The notes beneath the pieces were generated by a model. The model did no database searches, was not told the origin of the DNA, and saw only the letters and a program-made list of their open reading frames with translations. Below are positions 7,175 to 12,528 of a stretch of DNA of 17,003 nt, piece after piece. Position numbers and translations under genes: made by a program. This DNA comes from Bacteroidaceae bacterium (lineage in GTDB: Bacteria; Bacteroidota; Bacteroidia; Bacteroidales; Bacteroidaceae): NCBI GenBank assembly GCA_016284115.1, contig JAEEOD010000332.1, positions 1 through 17,003 of the forward strand, read 5' to 3'. Position 1 is the first letter of the stretch. Each line of letters opens with the position of its first letter.

Positions 7175-7273
7175 TAGCCAAATTCTAAATTTATGTTAAT
7201 TCTATAGTCGTTTCCAGCTTAAATATTCCTAATTCTGCTTGCCTATAGAGTTCGTAGCAAAGTCTTTTTTCTT

Positions 7274-7281
7274 TAACTTTG
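7274..7281 (+). promoter_or_regulatory. -7 promoter element (TAACTTTG) of the small coiled-coil gene
   Basis: TAACTTTG matches TAnnTTTG and lies 46 nt before the ATG at 7328. A weak -33-like TTCG is at 7251-7254. The leader is A-rich just before the start codon. Confidence 0.55.
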
Positions 7282-7327
7282 TTGAAGAAGACAATGAGAA
7301 TATTCACTAAAAAAAAACTTTATTATT

Positions 7328-7636
7328 ATGGCAAAAACAGTAGATGTATTAATAGAGAAAAGCAAAGGACTGTCCAAAGGTTTGCGCAAACATCTCCAAA
7401 ATGGAGGTAATGGTGTCACCATAAGAGAGATTGACGAGTTTGAGAAGCAGTTGGAGGCATTGGCAAAGGCGTATGCGGAATGCGACCTGATTCGCGCGGA
7501 ACTGGCTCCCAAGGTTCGTCATGCCAACGAGCTGATGGCTCAGGTAAAAGCCGTTTATGCTGATAAGAAGAAGATGCTAAAGCTGCGTTATCCGCAGGAG
7601 CAGTGGGCGGCTTATGGAGTACCTGACAAGAGGTGA
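7328..7636 (+). CDS. Small hypothetical coiled-coil protein
   Basis: The 102-residue protein is rich in Lys, Glu and Ala, with no signal peptide or membrane segment. Residues about 35-85 look like a continuous amphipathic helix (EIDEFEKQLEALAKAYAECDLIRAEL, then KVRHANELMAQVKAVYADKKKMLKLR), suggesting a helical hairpin or coiled coil. The end, RYPQEQWAAYGVPDKR, is distinct and aromatic. I do not recognise a characterised family and assign no function. Support as a gene comes from its own promoter, the clear ATG, the absence of a competing frame and typical codon use. It is isolated from its neighbours and is followed by a GTC repeat and hairpin. Confidence 0.72.
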   Translation: MAKTVDVLIEKSKGLSKGLRKHLQNGGNGVTIREIDEFEKQLEALAKAYAECDLIRAELAPKVRHANELMAQVKAVYADKKKMLKLRYPQEQWAAYGVPDKR

Positions 7637-7652
7637 AATGACAAGCCTCTTT

Positions 7653-7676
7653 ATTGTCACATTATCCGTTCGTCCA
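7653..7676 (+). repeat. 8-bp-period GTC repeat, copy B (three units)
   Basis: Units ATTGTCAC, ATTATCCG and TTCGTCCA share the register of copies A and C. With the preceding TT, 20 of 25 positions (7651-7675) are identical to copy C. It begins 16 nt after the stop codon at 7636. Confidence 0.65.
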
Positions 7677-7693
7677 AACATTGACTTTTAACT

Positions 7694-7727
7694 GAAGAAA
7701 GCTGATCACCATTGACCAGCTTTCTTC
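7694..7727. terminator. Hairpin between convergent genes, same arms as the 3801-3823 hairpin
   Basis: GAAGAAAGCTG (7694-7704) pairs perfectly with CAGCTTTCTTC (7717-7727). After an A/C mismatch, TCA/TGA can add three pairs around loop CCAT. It sits between the convergent coiled-coil gene and the NTF2-like lipoprotein gene (stop at 7736). Neither flank has a long T-run, so termination strength is uncertain. The segment TTGACCAGCTTTCTT is identical to the terminator at 3813-3827. Confidence 0.65.
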
Positions 7728-7735
7728 GTATCCCC

Positions 7736-8215
7736 TTATCTGCCAGAGTAATGAACATGCACCAGCTTCCAGCCGTCTTCACCTTTATTGAAGAGCTGCG
7801 TCTCACGCCCCAAGGAACTGTATGAACCGCCATCGTTACGGGTGGCTTCAAACTTCCATGAGAACTCAGCCCAGGCGCTCTCACCATTGACGTGAATAAT
7901 CAGTTCCTCCTTTTGCAAGTTGCGTGTCTTGAAGTTTATACCAAATATACCGTGAACGAAGTCGTCGCGTATGGCCTCATAGCCTGCATAGCGTCCCATC
8001 GGGCCAATAAACGATACATAGTCCTCATGCGACCATATCTCTCCTACTAGTGCTAAGTCATCGTCGTTGATGGTCTTCACATATTTGTCAATCAGCTCAC
8101 TGATTTGTTGCTCGTCGGCCTTCTCGTTCACAGTGTCGCTTTTACAGCCGGTAATAATACCCATTACCAGTATTAATGCTGCTATCGACATCATTAAAAT
8201 CGCATTCTTTGTCAT
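7736..8215 (-). CDS. NTF2-like (SnoaL/DUF4440-type) lipoprotein
   Basis: The 159-residue protein has a lipoprotein signal with lipobox ITGC (Cys24). An NTF2-like cone domain follows at about residues 35-157: DEQQISELIDKYVKTINDDDLALVGEIWSHE, then FIGPMGRYAGYEAIRDDF, and ending GWKLVHVHYSGR, which is the usual closing strand. Proteins of this fold may bind or isomerise small molecules or only act as scaffolds; no specific reaction can be claimed. It is the third gene of a tight operon, starting 5 nt after the stop of the FMN split-barrel gene, so cotranscription is nearly certain. Confidence 0.85.
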   Translation of the reverse strand: MTKNAILMMSIAALILVMGIITGCKSDTVNEKADEQQISELIDKYVKTINDDDLALVGEIWSHEDYVSFIGPMGRYAGYEAIRDDFVHGIFGINFKTRNLQKEELIIHVNGESAWAEFSWKFEATRNDGGSYSSLGRETQLFNKGEDGWKLVHVHYSGR

Positions 8216-8220
8216 AGTTA

Positions 8221-8673
8221 TTAGTTTTTTGTTTTAAACCGCTCCCCCACAAAGCCGTCGCCAACGGTGCCTTCCATCAAGTCGAAGTGTTTGAATATTG
8301 GTGGTGTGGGCTTTAGGTCATAATAATCTATCTCGGCTATGGGTAAGCAGAAATAATCCAACTGCTCATAGCTGGCATACAGGCGCTGCAGTACAGGATT
8401 ATTGTCGTATATCCATTGCTTTACCACATCCTCAACGAAAAAACTCACCATACCAGCACAGCGAACAGAAACCTTATCAGCGTATGCTAATAGTTCCACA
8501 CTGGGGTTTTCTTTCAGCTCTCGCCATACAGCCTTCTTGGCAGAAGTGGCGAAGTAGAGCGTATTGCCCTCTTGCTTCATCACCTGAAACATGCGTATCT
8601 TGGGAAGATTGCCCTCGCAGGTAGCAAGGGCAATCTCGTTATGCTCACGCAGGAAATCTAAAGCTCGCTGCAT
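8221..8673 (-). CDS. Pyridoxamine 5'-phosphate oxidase-like FMN-binding split-barrel protein
   Basis: The 150-residue cytoplasmic protein has the small split-barrel pattern. IALATCEGNLPKIRMFQVMKQEGNTLYFATSAKKAVWRELKENPSVELLAY (14-64) is the FMN-binding half; it aligns with PNPOx-like and Nim-type nitroimidazole reductase proteins. The C-terminal part, DYYDLKPTPPIFKHF, is typical of short gut-anaerobe members. It probably binds FMN or F420-like cofactors and performs a redox reaction on an unknown substrate. It is the middle gene of the operon, 10 nt from the MBL-like gene upstream and 5 nt from the lipoprotein gene downstream. It is the only gene of the three without a signal peptide. Confidence 0.85.
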   Translation of the reverse strand: MQRALDFLREHNEIALATCEGNLPKIRMFQVMKQEGNTLYFATSAKKAVWRELKENPSVELLAYADKVSVRCAGMVSFFVEDVVKQWIYDNNPVLQRLYASYEQLDYFCLPIAEIDYYDLKPTPPIFKHFDLMEGTVGDGFVGERFKTKN

Positions 8674-8683
8674 AGTTGTTCAT

Positions 8684-9556
8684 TTATTTATAAAGTGCTT
8701 GTGCCAGTGCGTCAGCGTCACCAGGCAGTGTAGGATAGACAGCCTTCAGGGCTTCTGCAAACTTGGCGGCATCCTTATGGGCAGCCAGCAGTTCCTTCAC
8801 CTTTGTCAGATAAGCAATCTTGAACTCTACTTGAGCTTTTTCAGCCAAGCCACCATGGCCACCGATGAAGTATTTGGCACCAGATGCAAGGGCTTCCTTC
8901 GCCTCGCTCAATTCAGCATCTACGGCAGCTGCATTTCCTGCCTGAAGCGCACTGATATGAGCCTCTGCTGGTGTCCAGTGGGTGTAATATACTTGACCAC
9001 CGATGATGATAGATGCACCGGGGAAGTCGCTTGCGGCACCATGCTCGAAGCGGAAGTCAACGCCTGCCCAATGCTGAGTAGCATCAAATGGCACCTCGGC
9101 AGCTTTTTGTGTTGGCAAATCCACCATCGTATCACCAAACTGTCCTGCAAAGCCCTTCATCATACCGCTATAGATTGGGCCCTCGATAAAAGCAGGCATA
9201 CCCTCTGGCATTGTCAGGGGAAGTTGGTCACTACCACCCAGGTGATAGTCGGTCACGTCAATTTCAATGGGTTTGCCTAAATTCTTAATATAGGCGGTAA
9301 ACTCGGCCGCATTGACCTTGAATAGCGGATATTCCATCACCACCAACGAGTTGTTGCCTTCGATGATGTAACTGCAATCGCCCATCACGTCGTTTGAGTT
9401 GTACACATGCAGCTTGAAGCCGTCTAAGTCGTACGCCTTGAACTCGCCTACCAGCGTTTCCTCTACTTCGTTCTCTGTCTGAGCTGTTTGCTGAGTCTTG
9501 TTACCGCAGCTTGCCATAGCTGCTACTGCCATCATTGCAAATAATACCTTTTTCAT
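8684..9556 (-). CDS. Lipoprotein with a degenerate metallo-beta-lactamase-like fold
   Basis: The 290-residue protein has a lipoprotein signal with lipobox MASC (Cys17) and a polar Gln/Thr/Glu linker. The body resembles an MBL fold: CSYIIEGNNSLVVMEYPLF (61-79) is like the first strands, VTDYHLGGSD (101-110) sits where the zinc motif HxHxDH is expected, SDFPGASIII (176-185) is in the place of GHTPGS, VYYTHW (189-194) replaces the usual ftGD, and YFIGGHGG (229-236) resembles the last metal-site PGHG. Most metal ligands are thus missing, so it may be a non-catalytic binder or use an altered site. The frame is open to 9646, but only the start at 9556 gives a lipoprotein signal. It is the first gene of a three-gene operon divergent from hxlR. 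Fold assignment is by eye. Confidence 0.75.
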   Translation of the reverse strand: MKKVLFAMMAVAAMASCGNKTQQTAQTENEVEETLVGEFKAYDLDGFKLHVYNSNDVMGDCSYIIEGNNSLVVMEYPLFKVNAAEFTAYIKNLGKPIEIDVTDYHLGGSDQLPLTMPEGMPAFIEGPIYSGMMKGFAGQFGDTMVDLPTQKAAEVPFDATQHWAGVDFRFEHGAASDFPGASIIIGGQVYYTHWTPAEAHISALQAGNAAAVDAELSEAKEALASGAKYFIGGHGGLAEKAQVEFKIAYLTKVKELLAAHKDAAKFAEALKAVYPTLPGDADALAQALYK

Positions 9557-9613
9557 TGTCTTTATTGTTTTAAATGTTAATACTATTTCTTTGTTTTGAC
9601 ACTGCAATGTTGC

Positions 9614-9700
9614 GATTAAGCGAGAGCAAAGAGAACTCGTTCTCATTTGCCGAGCGTGAGCAACTTCGCCGATGAATCTCTAATTCGTCGGCAAAGGTAC
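9614..9700. repeat. Structured intergenic element, probable dispersed repeat carrying a -7 box
   Basis: The element contains GAGAAC-TC-GTTCTC (9631-9644), extended outward to CAAA/TTTG with one bulged A. TTTGCCGA (9646-9653) is also inverted as TCGGCAAA (9688-9695). On the minus strand CTTTGCCGA and TCGGCGAAG can pair with one G-U wobble. From memory, similar blocks (GCGAGAGCAAA, GCCGAGCGTGAGCAACTTCGCCGA) are common between genes in Prevotella and Bacteroides genomes. That recollection is not verified here. Confidence 0.5.
9692..9699 (-). promoter_or_regulatory. Candidate -7 element (TACCTTTG) of the MBL-like/FMN/NTF2 operon
   Basis: The minus strand reads TACCTTTG, a match to TAnnTTTG, at the edge of the structured repeat. 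It would give a leader of about 130 nt containing the repeat's hairpins before the start at 9556. No convincing -33 TTTG is seen, so the site is tentative, but no better one exists in the gap. Confidence 0.5.
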
Positions 9701-9731
9701 AGCATATAATACGTTCTTGCAAGAAGGTACT

Positions 9732-9758
9732 ATTTGGTGGGATAGTTACCAAATGGTA
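9732..9758. promoter_or_regulatory. Candidate operator: inverted repeats between the divergent operon and hxlR
   Basis: ATTTGGT (9732-9738) and ACCAAAT (9748-9754) are perfect inverted repeats. A second nested one is TACCA-AA-TGGTA (9747-9758). The site lies just upstream of the minus-strand -7 element, so a bound protein could affect operon transcription. That HxlR is the binder is inferred from position only. Confidence 0.4.
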
Positions 9759-9818
9759 GGAATTAGGATGCTGTCGAAGTTCCCCTAAAAGCCCTTTAAC
9801 GCAGATTAACACTTATTG

Positions 9819-9850
9819 TTTGGTTATCTGGTAACTGTTGGTTACTTTTG
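9819..9850 (+). promoter_or_regulatory. Promoter of hxlR-family gene (TTTG-N20-TACTTTTG) with overlapping palindrome
   Basis: TTTG (9819-9822), 20 nt, then TACTTTTG (9843-9850) match the consensus fully. The palindrome GTAAC-TGTTG-GTTAC (9831-9845) lies in the spacer and overlaps the -7 box, an ideal position for autorepression. GGTTA at 9822-9826 is a further half-site-like copy. Confidence 0.75.
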
Positions 9851-9908
9851 TAGAAAGATAAGTAATTATCCATTATTCATAAACCATTATCTATTATCCA
9901 TTAAAGAA

Positions 9909-10253
9909 ATGGCAGATATACATGCACAGTATTTGAATTGCCCGATAAGGCATGTGGTAAGTCGCTTTGGCGACAAGTGGTCGATGTTGGTGCTCTTTAT
10001 GCTTCACAAGAGCGATTCGGGGGTGTTAAGGTTCAATGAAATCAGGAAGTTGATGACCGACTGCTCCCAGAAGATGCTATCGCAGACGCTGAAGAACTTG
10101 GAGAGTTGTCACTTGGTGCATCGAAAAGTATATCCCGAAGTTCCCCCTCGTGTGGAGTATTCTCTCACTGACACAGGCAAAGACTTGATGCCTGCCCTCA
10201 CGGCCCTGATAGCCTGGGGCAAGGAGCATTTCAATGAGGTGGTGACTGATTAG
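9909..10253 (+). CDS. HxlR-family winged-helix transcriptional regulator
   Basis: The 114-residue protein has the typical HxlR layout: CPIRHVVSRFGDKWSMLVLFMLHKSDSGVLRFNEIRKLM (11-49), recognition helix region CSQKMLSQTLKNLESCHLVHRKVYPEVPPRVEYSLTDTGKDL (52-93), and a C-terminal dimer helix. Cys11 in the N-terminal CP pair matches the position of redox-sensing cysteines in characterised relatives such as YodB. Whether it senses anything here is unknown. The frame extends upstream to 9816, but the promoter (9819-9850) lies inside that extension, so 9909 is the start; it also gives the family's normal length. It probably controls itself and the divergent MBL-like/FMN/NTF2 operon. Confidence 0.92.
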   Translation: MADIHAQYLNCPIRHVVSRFGDKWSMLVLFMLHKSDSGVLRFNEIRKLMTDCSQKMLSQTLKNLESCHLVHRKVYPEVPPRVEYSLTDTGKDLMPALTALIAWGKEHFNEVVTD

Positions 10254-10263
10254 CAGTTTTTTT

Positions 10264-10572
10264 ATGAATCTACCAAAGTTCATAGTAACATTAGATGGCT
10301 ACCTCCGTTTAGGAATGGTCAGTCAGCATAGAGACCTGTTGCTGCCGGGCGACCAATGCATAGGCGGTGGCTACTATCGCTTTGACTATGCCTCCAATCG
10401 TCTTCTCCTCGACCGCTTCTCTTATGACTTTGGCAAGCCCAGGTGGCCCCTGATAGATACACTTAAAGTACCATCAGCCTATCGAGGTCTATGGATTATT
10501 TACCTTACCGATGACCGCTATGAAGATGACTTCATCGTCAGTGAGGAGTTGAAAATTGAGTATTATGACTGA
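10264..10572 (+). CDS. Small hypothetical protein, likely cotranscribed with hxlR
   Basis: The 102-residue soluble protein is rich in Tyr, Asp, Arg and Leu, with no signal or membrane segment. Visible features are DGYLRLGMV (11-19), HRDLLLPGDQCIGGGYYRFDYASNRLLLDR (22-51), SYDFGKPRWPLIDTL (53-67), AYRGLWIIYL (72-81) and the end VSEELKIEYYD. I recall near-identical-looking hypothetical proteins in other Bacteroidales, but no characterised family. It begins 10 nt after the hxlR stop codon, so it is probably on the same transcript. A GTC repeat starts 23 nt after its stop codon. No function is proposed. Confidence 0.78.
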   Translation: MNLPKFIVTLDGYLRLGMVSQHRDLLLPGDQCIGGGYYRFDYASNRLLLDRFSYDFGKPRWPLIDTLKVPSAYRGLWIIYLTDDRYEDDFIVSEELKIEYYD

Positions 10573-10595
10573 GAAAAACGCCCTTGCACCTCCTT

Positions 10596-10627
10596 ATTGT
10601 CATATTGTCGGTTTGTCTAATAGTCAC
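10596..10627 (+). repeat. 8-bp-period GTC repeat, copy C (four units)
   Basis: Units ATTGTCAT, ATTGTCGG, TTTGTCTA and ATAGTCAC keep GTC at the same unit position as copies A and B. It lies 23 nt after a plus-strand stop codon and 37 nt before menG. Unlike A and B it is not followed by the AAGCTGGTCA hairpin. Confidence 0.7.
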
Positions 10628-10664
10628 TGGGGGAATAAATTAAGATAATGTTTTTGTAGATGTA

Positions 10665-11381
10665 ATGAATGAAAAGCAAAACATAGGATCATTATTCGAT
10701 CGTATAGCGGGGAAGTACGATTTCCTCAATCACCTGCTTTCGCTTAACATTGACAAGTGGTGGCGGAGGAAGGCGGTCAAGTGTATTGTACAAGACAAGA
10801 ACGTGGATGTTCGATGTTTGGATGTGGCTATCGGTACGGCCGATCTCGCCATTGAACTGGCTCGTCAGCTCAGTCAGCGGCATGCCCGTTTTAGCATCAT
10901 AGGCATCGACCTCTCGACCGAGATGATGCGCATAGGAGAAGGTAAAGTGAAGAAGCGTGGTCTGCAAGACTGCATCTCGTTTCAACAAGCGAGTGCCCTG
11001 GATATGCCTTTCGATGACAACACCTTTGATGTGGTGACCTGTGCCTACGGTGTACGTAATTTCTCTGATTTGGACAAAGGCCTTGCAGAGATGCAGCGTG
11101 TGCTCAAACCTGGCGGTCAACTCATGATACTGGAGTTCTCCTATCCGAAGAATAAACTGATAGCCTGGGTGTATGATTTGTACTTCACCCATATACTGCC
11201 AACAGTGGGTCGATGGCTGAGCAAGGACAAGACTGCATATACCTACCTCAACCGCAGCGTAAAGGGTTTCGTTTGGGGAACACAGATGTGTGAGCGCATC
11301 GTCAAGGCTGGCTTCTCTCAAGTAGTGCACCAGCCTCTCACTTTTGCCATCACTACAGTTTATACAGCCACTAAAACATAA
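10665..11381 (+). CDS. menG: Demethylmenaquinone methyltransferase
   Basis: The 238-residue class I SAM-dependent methyltransferase belongs to the UbiE/MenG/COQ5 family and would methylate demethylmenaquinol to menaquinol, the last step of menaquinone synthesis. Family features are FDRIAGKYDFLNHLLSLNIDKWWRRKAV (11-38), the SAM motif CLDVAIGTADLAIEL (51-65), GIDLSTEMM (80-88), FDVVTCAYGVRNFSDLDKGLAEMQRVLKPGG (121-151), ILEFSYPKN (155-163) and a normal C-terminus. The SAM motif reads DVAIGTAD where relatives usually have DVATGTGD. No ubiquinone genes are seen and the next gene is menA, so the menaquinone role is preferred. No consensus promoter is obvious upstream. Confidence 0.95.
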   Translation: MNEKQNIGSLFDRIAGKYDFLNHLLSLNIDKWWRRKAVKCIVQDKNVDVRCLDVAIGTADLAIELARQLSQRHARFSIIGIDLSTEMMRIGEGKVKKRGLQDCISFQQASALDMPFDDNTFDVVTCAYGVRNFSDLDKGLAEMQRVLKPGGQLMILEFSYPKNKLIAWVYDLYFTHILPTVGRWLSKDKTAYTYLNRSVKGFVWGTQMCERIVKAGFSQVVHQPLTFAITTVYTATKT

Positions 11382-11443
11382 TTGATCAGAAGCTCCTAAA
11401 CCACTGCATGACAACTTTGGGGCAAATTCAATAACCAATAATT

Positions 11444-12319
11444 ATGAAACGACTTTTCCTTTGGCTTCGTATCATCCGACCACAGACATTGTTTGCATCG
11501 CTTTGTCCGGTATTAGTGGGGCTCATGGTAGCGCATTTCTATATAGGACATATAGTGACGACAACGGCACTCATCACCGTGTTGTGTGCCTTGGCATTGC
11601 AAATCTTGAGCAATCTCATCAACGATTACTATGACTACAAGCGAGGCACCGATAAGCAAGGCAGGGTGGGGTTCAAGCGGGCTTTGGCAGAAGGTACCGT
11701 GACTGAAAAGGAGATGCTGATAGCCTGTCTTGTTACGTTCACCATCGCCGTTATCTTGGGCGCTTATCTGTGTTATGTGGGTGGATGGATGATAGGTCTG
11801 ATTGGCATTACTGCACTCTTGTTTGCCTGGCTCTATACAGCTACTCCTTACTCGCTTTCTTACTTAGGCATAGCCGATATTTTTGTGTTTCTCTACTATG
11901 GTGTCTTTGCCACTTGGGGTACCGTATGGCTGCAATACAAGGCCGAACTGCTAGCTTTCGACATCCATCAACTCATGCCCGTTTATGCAGGTGCCGTGTG
12001 CGGATTGATATCGATGTGTGTATTGGCTATCAATAATATCCGCGATATGAATGATGACCGCTTGGTAGGTAAACACACCCTTCCCGTACGAGTGGGTAAG
12101 AAGGCGGCTCTTGCTATTTTAGGTATCATTGTGATGCTCATGCCACTGTTCGCTTGGCTGGCTTTTGGCGTGAGTTGGGCGATGGCTGTTATCATCCCCG
12201 CTTGCTTCCTATACTACAAAGTGCTGAATGCGAGGGGAGCGGAATATAACATCTGCCTGATGTTGGCAGGTGTTGTCAATCTTATTTATACCCTCTTGGT
12301 TTGGATATCCCAGATGTAA
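11444..12319 (+). CDS. menA: 1,4-dihydroxy-2-naphthoate polyprenyltransferase
   Basis: The 291-residue UbiA-superfamily membrane prenyltransferase attaches the isoprenoid tail to 1,4-dihydroxy-2-naphthoate, giving demethylmenaquinone, the substrate of the preceding gene product. IIRPQTLFASLCPVLVG (10-26) is the usual N-terminus. The two Asp-rich Mg-diphosphate motifs are NDYYDYKRGTD (60-70) and NNIRDMNDD (197-205). Between and after them about eight to nine hydrophobic helices can be counted. The length is normal. It starts 62 nt after menG and is probably cotranscribed with it. The promoter of the downstream HU-like gene starts inside its last codons. Confidence 0.95.
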   Translation: MKRLFLWLRIIRPQTLFASLCPVLVGLMVAHFYIGHIVTTTALITVLCALALQILSNLINDYYDYKRGTDKQGRVGFKRALAEGTVTEKEMLIACLVTFTIAVILGAYLCYVGGWMIGLIGITALLFAWLYTATPYSLSYLGIADIFVFLYYGVFATWGTVWLQYKAELLAFDIHQLMPVYAGAVCGLISMCVLAINNIRDMNDDRLVGKHTLPVRVGKKAALAILGIIVMLMPLFAWLAFGVSWAMAVIIPACFLYYKVLNARGAEYNICLMLAGVVNLIYTLLVWISQM

Positions 12320-12331
12320 TCACTACCTTTG
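12300..12331 (+). promoter_or_regulatory. Promoter of the HU-like gene (TTTG-N20-TACCTTTG)
   Basis: TTTG (12300-12303) lies inside the end of menA and is followed by 20 nt and TACCTTTG (12324-12331). Transcription from here would start near 12338 and make a leader of about 190 nt that includes the whole 22-bp-period array. Confidence 0.78.
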
Positions 12332-12372
12332 CGCCCTGGTTTGGTTAGTATGCAAATGATATTATGTTATCC

Positions 12373-12470
12373 TGTCACCTTTGTGAAAGTTTGCTGCCAC
12401 AAATGCGAAAGGATTCTTTCACAAGTGTGAAAGGAGATTTTCACAGGAGTGAAAGTGGTTACAAGTATGC
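12373..12470. repeat. Four palindromic sites at exact 22-bp period
   Basis: GYGAAAG occurs at 12383, 12405, 12427 and 12449, each exactly 22 bp apart. In front of each, after a 4-nt centre, is a matching CAC half-site, giving four sites of the form TnnCAC-N4-GYGAAAG. The best is CTTTCACA-AG-TGTGAAAG (12416-12433). Variation is concentrated in the centre and the linker, which points to selection on the half-sites. CAAGTA-TGC-TACTTG (12462-12476) adds another small hairpin at the end. Confidence 0.85.
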
Positions 12471-12528
12471 TACTTGAGTAAATGATACTACTAAGATAAT
12501 GCAATTAAACAAGTAATAATCAAGGACA

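Noticed and set aside
8591..9280. A 229-residue plus-strand open frame opposite the MBL-like gene
   Set aside because: Cys- and His-rich low-plausibility composition, no motifs, and it spans the junction of two tightly packed operon genes on the other strand.
11412..11419. CAACTTTG as a promoter for menA
   Set aside because: The first base of TAnnTTTG is wrong and no -33 element is present. Cotranscription with menG across 62 nt is the simpler reading.
10692..11438. A 248-residue open frame on the minus strand, longer than the gene it overlaps
   Set aside because: It is antisense to menG, whose product has clear family motifs. The antisense protein shows no recognisable domain, and the overlap is explained by codon bias.
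12373..12470. Could the 22-bp array be a CRISPR or an iteron origin?
   Set aside because: The units are too short and have no unique spacers, and there are no cas or rep genes nearby. The sites are palindromes within a gene leader.
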